64,000 bases of DNA. Source: Vigna angularis. Taxonomy: Eukaryota; Streptophyta; Magnoliopsida; Fabales; Fabaceae. This document shows, piece by piece, positions 12,061-24,785 of the stretch (positions within the stretch are counted from its first letter, which is position 1; every line of letters starts with the position of its first letter). The DNA is taken from the NCBI RefSeq assembly GCF_016808095.1, contig NC_068974.1:30116825-30180824 (forward strand). The letters are read 5' to 3'. The translations under genes were made by a program, and so were the position numbers. The notes under the pieces were generated by a model. That model worked only from the letters and a program-made list of their open reading frames with translations, had not been told where the DNA came from and ran no database searches.

Positions 12061-15000
12061 AACTTTCTTTTTAGAAGAGTTTTATGAATATTTACTAGGA
12101 TAATCAATTATAACTGAAAATAATTTATTATGATGTTCTTTGTGTAGCCCAAAAAATATTTTGAATTAGGATAATGGATTATTCACTATTTATAATTGAT
12201 TATTTAGAATAAAAAATTTTATATTTAGTTGACATAATAGATTATTATTTTTTAATAATCGATTATTTGTAAAAAAAAACATTTAAATTAATATAATTTC
12301 TAATAGGCTACAATTTCTACAAGAACTATAACCTATTTTTATTAAAATAGATTATGTAAGAGAGGAAACTGATAACTGTTGCAGTAATAATGAAAGGAAA
12401 GGTTGGTCACTATACAACTTAGGTCACTTAGAAGCTCCAAATACATCACTATTTTAATCGTTGTACTACAACTTTGACTACCATACATGAGTTATTTATA
12501 GGCTTAAAAAGATTAACCATAACTTATGAGTGCTCCGAAACAAAAATCAAGAAGAACAAGGCAATAAAAACTTATCTTTTGCAACAAAGAGGAAAAACCA
12601 CAGAGTTTTGTAGTGATAGGAGGCAACAAAAGCTTTCGCGGTAAATAAAAAATGAAAAAAATAACCTTATCCAGATAGGTATATGCTATATATCAAATAT
12701 AACTGTATACTAGACTACGCTATCATAACCTAACAACAATTTATGTAATGACGAGAGACAATAAGAGTTTTCATGAACAAGTAAAAAGTGAGAAAAAAAT
12801 AATCTTATTGAAAGAGGTGTAAACTGTAGTTTAGATACAATCATAAGATATGGTTACAATTTTCTAGAGGAACTGTAGTCTAAAATGAGACAATGTAACT
12901 TTAGGTTATGGTAGTTTATACTACTATATGCAATAATTTTATTTAAACGGTAGCTCATACTTTGACAACATTTTTAAAAATGGCATTGGATTAGCATATG
13001 CTACATTTTTTTTGAATAATCGTAACTAATTCATATATTTACACTAGTGATATAACCTATGATAAACTTAGTGAGTAATTAACCATATTGATATAAATTA
13101 TTATATGTTTAATTGAATAGTTAACTTTGTGTTATATTATGTCATAATTTTACTACAATTTTACAAAATCATGTCAAAGTGAGATTAAACAATCACATGT
13201 TTTTATTTTCTTTTAAGTCATATATATTAGAGTAATGTAATGTAAAAATATATTAAATATGCAATTGAGAAAGTATTATATAATTTGTCACTTGATCTCT
13301 GCTTCAGGTGACCGATCGGTTTGAGGGGATTGACTTGCAGAAGACACTATGACGCTCAAATCATAATTTCCTGACAAATTAATTTATTTCTTAATGATCA
13401 TTAATACCAACATTAATCACTCATCAATAGTGGTTACCTTATTGATTGTGTTTTAACTCTGCTCAACTATTGTCGTGACCGATAGGCTGTGAAGTCCTTT
13501 TCCGTGTATCTTGGCCGTTCGGTCCATTCGACTCACCACACAATCATTCCCGATCGGTCAGCTCTCACACTATAGTAACACTAATTATTTTTGGATTTTC
13601 ACTATACTATTCTTCTACCAAATAATTTACATTCTCTCAGTTTTATTATCTTGCTTATTCCTATATTTCCTTTAATCCTTTTATTTCTATTCTATCAAAC
13701 ATATTTTTGAGTTATATTCTTGAAAGAAATTGATATTATATATACAATATCAAACCCAAGTAAGACAGCTTGCAATACTATTCTGATGCTGTCATGATCG
13801 AAGACAGAAAATAGATACAATGTCTAGGTTTTGTTTTTATTATTCTTTTAATTATTTAGGATTGGCGTCTCATATTAACTATTTATATTAAGCAAGCACA
13901 TTACTTTGCACTTATTTCCATCGTTGCTAAAGATAGATTGATATATGGAAAAGGTAAGGAATATGGTCAATGAGGAGTTAATCATATTCACGTAAAAATA
14001 ACGAAAATACACACACATACACTTCAACGTCTCTAGCACGGAATAAATTGAAAAGCAAAAGTAGGTTCAAATTTTGGAGATGTTGTCACTAATTAACGTC
14101 ACAGACAGGTATCATGTTTTCCTTCAATATATATTCAATTCCTTTCATCTTTCTTCTTTCTAATGCTAATAAATGCATCATATATTCCTCTGTTCAACAA
14201 TTATATATACATACCCTAACTCATTCTCTCAAATTCCTTTTTCCCTTTCCTTGTAATAATATTATTAATAATAATAATTGACAATGATATTAGTATATCT
14301 CCACATAGTATCCTAATTTAATACACCATATTCATTATTAATGATCCATGTTCTTTCATTCATTTATTTCACCAAATCGCACATTATTCTTCACAAATAC
14401 CCTCTATTAATTTGTATATATATTTTCCCCCCTTTATAAATACGTCATAACCAGTTATCAGGGCAACAATGAAATTAAGATTTTCTTGCCCTTAAACCAT
14501 CAATGAGAGAGAATATATGTGATGTCATCACTCTTTCGTCGAATGGGAGCAAAGAATCTATTATCAAAGCATAAGACCAATGTAATACTTGATGCAATTC
14601 TCACTTTACCCCTGATAGAAAAGATAAATCAAACATAAATTCACTTTATAATATGGTATAAAAGCATATTCTGATCATATTTATTAAATTTATTGTGTTA
14701 TTGATTCATAAATATCTAATTTCATGTACATATAAACATATATTTTAATTTTATATAAGTCTTCACTTTATAAGTCAATTATGTAAAAATAATCAAAATT
14801 AATCTCACTTCCTGATAAAGAAAAAAGTTATAATTATAAGAATATATTTAAATAAACATAAAGAAAGCATTCATCCATACAAATAATATAATCAATAATT
14901 TAACTGATTAAAAATATATAAATATATTTAAGTTTCTAAACATAACACATATTTGTAACTAATTTTTTACAAAATATTAAATAAATTTTCGTGATGTTCA

Positions 15001-16119
15001 TTTTTTGTGATGCCAGTTTTTTATTTATTTATATAAAAACTATGTTGTTTTTTAAATTACTTTTGACATTTTTTTAATGAAAAGACGACGTTAATAACCT
15101 GATTGTAAAAAACTTATTATATTAACATATTATAATAATAATTGCTTATGTCATAATTAAAACTTCAATTGGAAGTTGATTCACTTTCTCATTAAATGAA
15201 TGTAGAAATCTGGAGTTTTTAGTATTAATTAGTAGAATATAAGGAAATGGGATAAAGTTTTTAAATTGTTGTTTTATTATTTTATGATGTAATAAAAACA
15301 AGTTTGTTAATTGGAATTTGAACTCCCACCAGTACAAACAAAGTTAAAAACACATAAATTCAAAATATCAAATATTTAAGTAAATAGAAGTCGACAAATA
15401 AATATTATCCATAGTAGTGGCAAAACTTGAACAAAAGAAATTAAGATGCCAAATTAGATATTTTATGTATAAATAATTTTTTTAATTAAAAACTGTTGAT
15501 TTTCTCTACTCAATATAAGCACACATGATAATAGAATTAAAAAAAATTATCATTCACTATCATATCATAAAATAATTATAAAAAAATATCATTATTAAAT
15601 GTCAAAGATTACATAAAATAAATTGAAATAGTTGAAGTAATTTTTAAATAAGTTATAGATTAGTCTCTTCCTAAATCTAAAATAGCAATTGTTCGCAAAT
15701 GAATCAAATTTGAAGAACAACTACTTAAATTAAATAACTGACATTATTATATAAATTTAAAATTTATATGAAATTATAATATAAAATTTATCATCAAAAT
15801 AATATATAAAAAGCAACTATTTTTAGTCAAAGGGTTACTTTATATTTTTTCAATAACTTCAGATCTTTAATAATCATAATTAAAATTTATTACAATATCT
15901 CTTTTAATATAAACTATCATATTACTTATTAAAAATTCAGTTTCCATCTTATTTCTTAATCTATTTTTTATTATTTTCATTGTAGAAAATCTTACTTTTT
16001 TTTTTTACTTTTGATTGATTAAATACGTAGTAGCTAATGTTCCAATGTTACACAAGAATAATTTTTCAATTCAAATGGACACTATTAAGATGATTTATTG
16101 AATGATAATGAGTGTTGAG

Positions 16120-16120
<1 letters not shown>
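12061..16120. other. AT-rich intergenic DNA with one GC-richer patch at 13290-13570
   Basis: No gene recognised. The patch at 13290-13570 contains ACCGATCGGT (13311), GGCCGTTCGGTCC (13512) and CCGATCGGTCAG (13549). Its vocabulary resembles the CCGAACG-rich LTRs at 55-61 kb, so it may be a piece of a transposon. The minus-strand frame at 15146-15337 is not convincing. Confidence 0.4.
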
Positions 16121-16206
<86 letters not shown>

Positions 16207-16258
16207 TATATATAAATATAAATATATGTATGTATAAATATATGTATGTATATATATA
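16121..16258. repeat. (TA)n microsatellite with imperfect tail
   Basis: An uninterrupted TA run of about 80 bp is followed by TAAATATA / TATGTATG variants up to 16258. The encoded tyrosine/isoleucine reading frame on the minus strand is a by-product of the repeat. Confidence 0.95.
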
Positions 16259-16667
16259 CTTTGTCAACATTTTTAGATTAGTGTTAAATATGTTTTATCA
16301 AACATTAACATATTACTTATGATAAACAAAATTAAAATCCATCTCAACTCTTACAAAGTTGGATGCATGATGATTCTTCATTTTCTTACCATATGATATG
16401 TTAAGTTATAATATATCTTTTCTTTAATGGTTCACACACTTGATTACAATAAATCACATACCATACACCTATAACTATTATCATACATTATCTCATTATA
16501 TATACTCTTGTTGTCTTCAAATCTTATTCCACCATATATATACTTAATTATACGCATTTCAAACCCATTTTAAGAAACATGTAGATACATATAATATCCA
16601 TCACCAACACATTATGTCACAGTATTGGATGAACATTGTTTAAGTGAGATTATCTTGTTTAAAAGAA

Positions 16668-18431
16668 GGTTTAAACTCTCGGATGATCCTCGTATTTGTA
16701 GAGGAATCTCAAGTGGATCATCTTGTTGAAAACAGTCTTAATTGGACCCTAAATTTTGAAAAATCGTAACAATTAAGTCATTTCCGTTAAGTAGTCAGAA
16801 ACGGTGTCAAAGTATGTTGATATGGTGATGCTGGTTTGGATGATTTTAGTATGTAGAAATTTTAAATTATGACTTGTAATGATAATTTTAAATTACATCT
16901 CCAATTCTAATTAAGTAGTGCAATTAAATCCCTTTAACCTTAATTACCCTAATCAGAAACACCTTTTCCCCAAATTTGGCTTCCTCTTCTTCACCGACAA
17001 ATCCCAGGATCAAAGGTTGAACGAGGAGAAAATGTAAGTCAATGGCCATGGAAGTTGAATGAGGAGAAAACAAGGCTTGTGGAGGAAGATTTGTGGTTTG
17101 GCTTTTGCAATTTGGATTCGCGCAAGTTTGGTTGTGGTTTTGAATTGAAGATGGTCAACAGTGGAGTTGAATAGAGGTTTCGCAGCGGCACGATTTGGGT
17201 TTTAGGGTTTCCATGGCGGCTGCACAATTTGGGTTTTGCAAGAGTACGAGGATTATCATTTAAATTAGGGTTCCATCTGGTGAGATTAGTCTCCATTTTT
17301 TGACCGAGTTCTTCTGAACCTCAAACGGGCCACTTCCCCATCCTTCCCGTTTATTGTTTTCCAGATGTTGAATATTGAATATGGAAAGATTGTAAGTAAT
17401 TGGTCAACAACTTTTGAATCTCTTAGTTTGAAACAATGTTTTGTTTCAGTTGATCTGTGTTTGAATACTGTAGGTATACAACTTTTCCTTGTACTTGAGC
17501 AAGCTTTGATGAAGAGGCATAGTATGATATCATTGTAATGGCCTGATTTAAATCCGCAAATTCAATAAAAGCTTGATTTCTATTTGCCCCAACATTGCAT
17601 TTTGTGTTCACAACTTTTCCAAACAGCTTCCCAAGTTTAATTAGTTCTTCCTCTATGTACTCCCATGGCAAGTTTCTCAAATGAAGAACCTTTGAAACTG
17701 GTTGCGTGTAACAGAACTGTGGCTGACTAGATACTGATGTCATTTTAGACAATAACCCTAATTTGTAGGAAAGAACTAGACAATTTGCAACCCCTTGGAC
17801 TAAAAGAATTGAGAGAAGGAGAAGAGCTTTGGTTTGTATGAGTTGAAGGGATTAGAGTTCTCAAACTAAGAGTAAAGGTGAAGAAGGAATTTCCCCATTA
17901 TCAACTATTGATTCTAGCACCGTGGGCAAAAACAAGACCTTTTTTTTTTAAAAAAAAAAGAAACTACAATCTTGATAACGTACATTCTGAATTGATGGAG
18001 ATGGGAAGAACCTAGATGAGAAAGGTTCATGCTTTTGAGGAATATGGTGTCCGAGGGACATACCAAGTTTCGAAAAAAGCATTCAAAGGGGTTGAAAATC
18101 TTCATGGTGCATATATGATGAAGAAGAAGAATACCCAATGGAGTGACAGATGAAACGTGAAGCAAAAGAAGAAAACAAAATCTCTAATCTATTATTTTAA
18201 CCTAAACCAATTAAATTTTGTCATGTTAAAATTCCTTAAATAAAAATTTCACATAATAAAACAATGCACATCAACATATTAAATGTGCAACACGTCAGCC
18301 TCTATTACTTAACAGAAAGGGCTTAATTGTTACGATTTTTCAAAATTTAGAACCCAATTGAGACTGTTTTCAATAAAAGGACTCATTTGAGATTCCTCTA
18401 TAAGTATGAGGACCATTCGAGAGTTTAAATC
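16668..18431. mobile_element. Pack-MULE-type element carrying a PTB gene fragment
   Basis: The ends are inverted repeats of about 140-165 bp. The left begins GGTTTAAACTCTCGGATGAT (16668) and the reverse complement of the right begins GATTTAAACTCTCGAATGGT (18431). They stay alignable through GAGGAATCTCAA, GAAAACAGTCT.AATTGG and GAAAAATCGTAACAATTAAG. The 9 bases before the left end (16659-16667) and after the right end (18432-18440) are both TTAAAAGAA, a perfect 9-bp duplication typical of Mutator-like elements. No transposase is encoded; the 1764-bp element is non-autonomous and holds host-derived sequence (see 17423-17743). Confidence 0.92.
17423..17743 (-). pseudogene. Captured fragment of a polypyrimidine tract-binding protein (RRM1)
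   Basis: The frame opens at ATG 17743 and reads 106 residues. It starts MTSVSSQPQFCYTQPVSKVL and continues with LHLRNLPWE (RNP2-like), NTKCNVGANRNQAFIEF (RNP1 region), DLNQAI, MISYYASSS and VYLQYSN. These are the start and first RRM of plant PTB splicing regulators (PTBP1/2-type). The intact proteins have several RRMs and are several times longer. Here the frame leaves the family after about residue 95 and stops. The fragment lies wholly inside the element at 16668-18431 and retains the natural start codon. Substitutions such as PWEYIEEELIKLGKLFGK may reflect drift. It could make a single-RRM peptide or antisense RNA if transcribed, but expression cannot be judged here. Confidence 0.88.
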
Positions 18432-18577
18432 TTAAAAGAATTGTCTTTATTTAATAGGGAAAGAATTTTCGTTTAAGTAATCCCATGTCACTTGAGTGAT
18501 ATGAATTTATTAGAAGAGAAAATGAATTCAATCTTTCTTTCAAGCGGTATCTCGTTACCTAAGTAATAAACTCCAAA

Positions 18578-19475
18578 CACTACAAGTAATTGTTAAATTA
18601 ATGATAATAAAAAAAACCTTTTACAGTAAAACAAAATTTACCAATGAATTTTATTGTAATTTTTTTTTGGTAATATAAAATTTACCAATAAATTTTAGAA
18701 TTTTTTTTTATTGACAAAGATATTTGTCAGTAATAGATCTTTCAGTAATATAAAATTATATTACTAACAGTTTGATAATTTGGACATTGAAGTTTTTGTT
18801 TTTAGTTTTGACCATTTCGTAATAAAATCCATTCATAATATATGTTGGTAATTGAATTTTCTAAAATTCATAAATCTGATTTTTTTAAGTCGTCAACAAT
18901 TGAATTTTTTTGAAAATTTGTTGGTAATTAGATTGATAATTAAATTTTTTTAAAATATGTCTGTAATTGATTATTTTTTATCTATGATAAAATGGATGTC
19001 AATTTTCTAGTAAAATTTGACAAAATATTTTTTATAAGTTAATTGGAGATGTGCGAGAAGAACAAAAGAAGGAGAGAGGGAGGAGGAGGAGAAAGAAAAG
19101 AAGAATGAACTGAAGGAGGCGGTGACGATGACAGTGACAAAGGCAGTGACAAAGGTTGCAACGACATGGATTAAGAGATGAGGAATAATAAAAAGAGAAA
19201 GAGGAAGAAGTTGATGTCAAGAGGAATAAGAAGAAGAAAAAAACAAATCACGATATTTACGGAAGAATAATTATCGATGACTAAAATCAACCATTAGTTA
19301 TCGATGAATATTTGTTAACAAATTTTAGTTTATGGATGGATTTTGGCTATAGTAGTTATTGATAAATTTTTTATATTCATCTAAAATGTTAACTATGAAC
19401 ATTTTACCTATAAATTGTTGTGATTACCAAAGTATTTTATTTATTGGTAATTATATTGTTCTTTTAGAGTGAGTG
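18578..19475. mobile_element. Possible non-autonomous CACTA-like element
   Basis: The left end is CACTACAAGTAATTG (18578). The right end, read in reverse complement, is CACTCACTCTAAAAGAACAA (19475), an imperfect match to the CACTA start. The flanking triplets are both AAA (18575-18577 and 19476-19478), as expected for a 3-bp target duplication but weak evidence in AT-rich DNA. Subterminal words such as TTACCAATAAATTTT recur inside. No coding sequence is present. Confidence 0.45.
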
Positions 19476-20999
19476 AAAATTAACATGAACTCTCCCTAGC
19501 ACATATGTTACTTCGTGATTGAGCAGTGGGGCTTATTGTAGAATCAACCATATTCCAAAATAATACTTAAAACTTTGAATATTCGTTACTTAAAACTTGT
19601 TGCTTGGCCAATGGGAGTCATCAAAGCAATTTCTCGATTAGCCTATATAAGCTTATATATAAGCTTATAGAACACACAAAACTTAATGTTACGAAAGTAA
19701 AGACTTTACCTCAATAAAGATTTTTCTCGACCTACTTTCTAAGTGCTCATAAATGTCTTCGACAATGTAACTTATCATGAAAATGAAGAATAGTCAGATT
19801 ATAATTCTAGAAAAAAGTGAAAAAAAAGTCTAGACGAAAAATGCAAAATAAATTAATTTTGTAGACCTATTTTAAAAAAATTAATTCTTCAATCACTGTA
19901 AAATTATATCTCTAGTATAAGATTTAACAACTTCAAAGTTAAGAATTATTAGAGAAAAAAAAACAAAGAGGCTTTGTTAAGAGATAAGAAAAAAAATTGT
20001 TTTAAGTCTATGACTTAGTTCAAAACAAGAAAATGGGAACACGTAAAGAAAATATATTTTGTTTTAGCTTAACTTTTCACACCTTCACTTGCAATGTACA
20101 TCAGATTACAACTCTATCATCTAAATATAAATACTTTAATTCAAATAAAATTGTCACGGATACATTAGAAGAAAAAAAATTGATAAAAACAAACACTATG
20201 ACTTCAATAAGAAAAGAGAAGTAAGAATTGCTCTCTTAACCTTATTCATATATCGAAATTTGTTACAACTAGTTTGACACTTGAATTCCTTAATAAAAAA
20301 CTAATATTTTCTTCTCATTACATAAATACTAATACACATAATTTATAATAGAGGTAAATAAGCAAAACAAATATAAAGTTTATAAGATTTATGAAATACG
20401 TTATAAAAACATAAACAATTTTTTCTAAATTTTGTCTTGTTGTAATAATTGGAGAAAGTAATATTAATGCATTTTATATGTAAAAATATCATTTAATTAT
20501 TAAACTATGTAATATTTAAATAGGAAAATAAATTTAAAAGACTAACACCAATTGCAATAAGATGACGGTGATATTTGTTGGCGATTAATATCCTTTAATT
20601 TTTAAAGTTTTCTTTTGAATATTTTTTAAATATTTTTAAGAAGGAAAAAAAAAAGAACCAGGTGTTTAAGGAGAACTTAACTATATACTTCTAATACTAG
20701 TTTATATCTAAGACTAACTTGAATAACTACCTTTATTACAAAAATAGATTTTAAATGTTTACACATTGAAGGCCTAACTAGAAATGTCACTTACAATACC
20801 CAAAAAGTACATAACTATCCCTTAATATTAAACTTTGCAAACATTAAACATATCACTATGCATACATACTTATACAAGATTGAAATCAAAACTACCCAAC
20901 AATGTTTTACAAAACTAAATTAAGTGAAATACATATAAATATAATCTTCTACATTCTTCCAAAAGTAAAGTTCAATATCTATAACTTTATCTACTATAA
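19476..20999. other. AT-rich intergenic DNA
   Basis: No gene or repeat recognised. Short reading frames (for example 20033-20224 on plus) have no family resemblance. Confidence 0.5.
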
Positions 21000-21420
21000 T
21001 AACAATTAGTTTTCATATTAATACAGGAAAAAGATACGATAATGGTTACTTTTTACAATCGATAGTGGTTTTACAACCGAGACAAATTAAGATGAGGTAA
21101 AAAAAAGAAAACTTTTTTGCTTTGGTTATAAATCGAAGTAAAAAGGTCTACATTTTGCTTCGATTAAAAAAACCAAAGCACCAAACTGAAAAAAATGAGT
21201 TTATGACAGTGGTTGTGAGAAGAACCGATGTCATAAACTCTTTTTTGTTTTGGTTCCACAAACAATCGAGACAATAGACTACATCTGATTTGATATAATT
21301 ATTTAATTTTGTGGGTCTATGACAGTGATTGTGAGAATAACAACTACCATAGACCCTTTTCTGCTTCGGTTATAAAAAATAATTGAGGCCAAAAGTCTTT
21401 TTTTAAGAAAATATTTTTTA
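21000..21420. repeat. Hairpin-rich transposon remnant (CACTA subterminal style)
   Basis: Several short inverted repeats follow one another. GAGTTTATGACA..TGTCATAAACTC lies at 21198-21240, and GGGTCTATGACAGT..ACTACCATAGACCC at 21313-21357. Words such as TTTGGTTATAAATCGAAG pair with CTTCGATTAAAAAAACCAAA at 21121-21177. Arrays of such hairpins are typical of the subterminal zone of plant CACTA elements. No end with CACTA is visible, so the call is tentative. Confidence 0.45.
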
Positions 21421-21653
21421 AAATATTTTTATATTTAATCTCAAATAGAAAGTGTTTTGAACCAAGTTTGCCTTTCTCAGTAGTCGATGGTAGCACAGTC
21501 CATAAACGAAGGAGTCAATAGGGAGTGTGTTTTGTTCATCTCCTATTTGCATGTTATTATCCAACACTGTGTAGCTCCCAAAACCTACACTGACTACAAC
21601 ATTTCAAAATATAAACAAAAGTATTAACCTTTATCATCATGTCAAAACATATT

Positions 21654-22198
21654 GTACTATACCCTGGTGACCAAAAGAGAAACTAGAGCCAAAACAGGCA
21701 ACTGACCGGCTGTCAGTCAAACACTAGTCAGGAAAGGTAAATATCATTAATGGTCAATTAATACATTTAATGGCCATATTGAATGCGAATATACGCTATT
21801 TATGAGTGATTGACAGGTTGTATTATCTAAAAATATATTGCACTAATGGTTAATCAATGGACTTGGTTGTCACAAGTCCTATAAATATAAATATAGGGTT
21901 AATGTCGAGGTTGTATTATCTATAGAAAAGGATGTCTTTACCTGGACATTAACCCTATATTTATAGGACTTCTGATAGCCTAGTCCATTGATTAACCATT
22001 AGTGTAATATATTTTTAGACAATACCACCTGCCAATCACTCATAAATAGCGTATATTCGCATTCACTATGACCATTAAATGTATTAATTGACCATTAATG
22101 ATATTTATCTTTCCTAATTCGTGTTTGATTGACAGCCGGTTAGTTGTCTGTTTTGGCTTCAGATTCTCCTTAGTCGATTGGTCACCAGGGTATAGTAC
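21654..22198. mobile_element. 545-bp foldback element (near-perfect hairpin)
   Basis: Left arm about 21654-21910 and right arm about 21941-22198 are inverted copies. The outermost bases are GTACTATACCCTGGTGACC at 21654 and the complement GGTCACCAGGGTATAGTAC ending at 22198. Pairing continues through GAATGCGAATATACGCTATT and AATGGTTAATCAATGGACT to the inner ATAGGGTTAATGTC, leaving a loop of about 30 bp. It has no coding capacity. The ends do not clearly fit one superfamily and I could not separate a target duplication from the inverted repeat. Confidence 0.85.
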
Positions 22199-24699
22199 AT
22201 AATCTATTACCTTAACTATAAATTAACATATAAATCTAAGTACTAAATACTATATAATGAAAATTTTCAATATGTTTTTTATGGATATCAAGGAAAAAAT
22301 TTATTGGAGAGTCACAATACCAATAAGACTTTAAATCAATCTACAAAAAGAATTCACATTACTTCTGATTTAAAATCTTAAAATAATGAATTTATAAGTT
22401 TTTTTTCTTATAACATGTTCAACTTTCTCAATTTTAACTAATATGAAACTTAAATTCAAATTTGGATTTTCAATCACTTTTTTAAGAAGACTTTATAAAA
22501 TATGTTCAATTAGATACTAAATCAAACCCCTTTCAAGAAATTTTAGATTATAAACCTTAACTTCATAAGTCAAGATAAGTTAAAGACATATAATATTTAA
22601 AAATGTGATGCATTTTAAATATACAATAAACTTTCCATCAATTTTCGTTAAACATAAATGTTTATATTTGATACATAAGTCAAACAATGGTTCACATGCA
22701 ATCATCAATTTGTGACCTCACATAAATTAATATCACAAAATATAATTCATAATCATTCTAATAATAATCTCAATCTATACAATATCACAAATTATAACAT
22801 AACCTTGAGTACTTGAACTAGATTGTATTCTAGAAGTGTTGTTTAAGGAATTTTTTTTTTCAATGTTTGAATGATATAACTAAGTTAAATATGTGCTTTA
22901 AGAACCAATAACTTTTTACTTAAGCAATAATATTAATTAAAATAATTTATGGTTTTTGTTTTTCTCCTTACTTGAGCTACCATAGATTTGTTGGATTGAG
23001 CAATTTATCATTAGGCTAAAAATTATAGCCAATAGTCAGACACAATTCCTTTTACTTAAGAGTATAGTAGTCTAAGCATCACAATTCAATTGTGACTTGA
23101 TTCATTTGACCTTTATCAAGTGATGTCACTTAAAACAATATTGCTTTGGTGATATGTATCATCACTTTGAGCATTAAACAATACTTGAATGATATTCACC
23201 TATTTTACTTAAGAAGATAAACGAGATAACTAACAACATTTGTGAAACTTAATCACGTGAGCCATGATCTTTCAAGAAAAAAGGATAATTATTGTGTCTC
23301 GCTTAAGTTTTGACTCCTAACTTAAACAAAAAAATCTATCACTTAAACACTCAAATAATTACTTAAACAATAATGTTTTGCAATCAAGATTGAAGTTCTT
23401 GCTTAGACAACTTACTTAATGCTTAAGTAAAATACATGTAAACAACTCCAAAACACAAAATGACTTCCAAATTAAAATAGAACCAAACCAATTATCCTAA
23501 CAAGTTTAAAATACATATTTGAGCTCAACAAAAATGAAATCATCCTATTTTGCAATAAACACTCATTTTAACCCTTTTTTAGTCATTAAATAGTACAAAA
23601 TTAATATACTAATTTAAATAAAATTGATCAAGTCAAATATGTTACTTCTAATTCCACCACACATATAAATAACAATATAATGCAAATACCTTTTCTTATC
23701 TAACATTTGTCGTGAGATAATGGTATTGAGCTACATCAAAATCCTATAGACTAAGTAAAATATTTCTAAGTTAAAACTTCAACCGATGCTTAAACTAGTT
23801 GAGAGAATTAATTTTTTCAATTGACTTAACAAAAAAAAAAACTTATCATTCACAAAAATAAGCTAAAAAGTAATAGAAATTTAAGAGATCTTAGAGTAAA
23901 ATTGCACCTATTACAAATTGAAAATTGTTCAAAACGAATTTGTTCTTGAAAAAATAACGAGACTTGATGCAAAAGGTTATATAGATGAAAAAATGTAAAG
24001 CAAATCTCACTTTAAATCCAATTTTAAAGAGACAAAGTTTGTATACATTCAGCACATTTTTATTCTACACCTAATAATAAATCGCTGTATGAAAAAAAAA
24101 AATAAGACTTAAGTAGTAATTTGGTATTTAATTTTTGGATTATGATTGACTTTGATAATATATTTTAGGTTTATACTTAATATAAAAGATGATATTAACA
24201 TTAATTTAATATAAAAGACTAAATTGACTCTATTTAATAAATATTAGATAAGTAAAAAATAATATAGATACCAAAGTGAATCACATATCTAAATCAAATT
24301 AATAATTAATTAAAAAAATCATAAATTAAAATTTTAAAAAATAGATAGTTTCAATCGCAAATCCTGTAACATTTTTAAAAGACGTTTTAGAACGTTGAAA
24401 AAAAAAGTATTTAAATTAGCTTGATCTTATAGCTTACCTTTAATAACGTAAAACTATTAATTATACCGAAACATATAAAAAACACAACTAAAGAAAAGCT
24501 TTATTTCATTACACACTTTTAAAAATAAAAGATATTAAACTATTATTTTTAATTCAAAGCTCTATCAATTTTCTGCATGGTATAATAAGCTATTGGATTA
24601 TAAATTTCTCCGTCTAATTATCGTTACTTAATATTAATCGAGAATATAAATTATTTTTTCTTACTGAAACTACTTAGGACTAAAGACATAAATTAGACA

Positions 24700-24701
<2 letters not shown>
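22199..24701. other. AT-rich intergenic DNA
   Basis: No gene, repeat end or RNA gene recognised in this stretch. Confidence 0.5.

Positions 24702-24783
<82 letters not shown>
24702..24783. repeat. (TA)n microsatellite
   Basis: An uninterrupted TA run of about 80 bp. Confidence 0.97.

Positions 24784-24785
<2 letters not shown>

Noticed and set aside
15305..15330. B-box-like GGAGTTCAAATTCC word (minus), suggesting a tRNA or SINE
   Set aside because: No A-box at the right distance and no cloverleaf could be drawn.
16085..16270. Tyr/Ile-rich reading frame on minus
   Set aside because: It is purely the (TA)n microsatellite.
19032..19220. Ser/Leu-rich 62-aa minus-strand frame
   Set aside because: Purine-rich low-complexity DNA inside the possible CACTA-like element.
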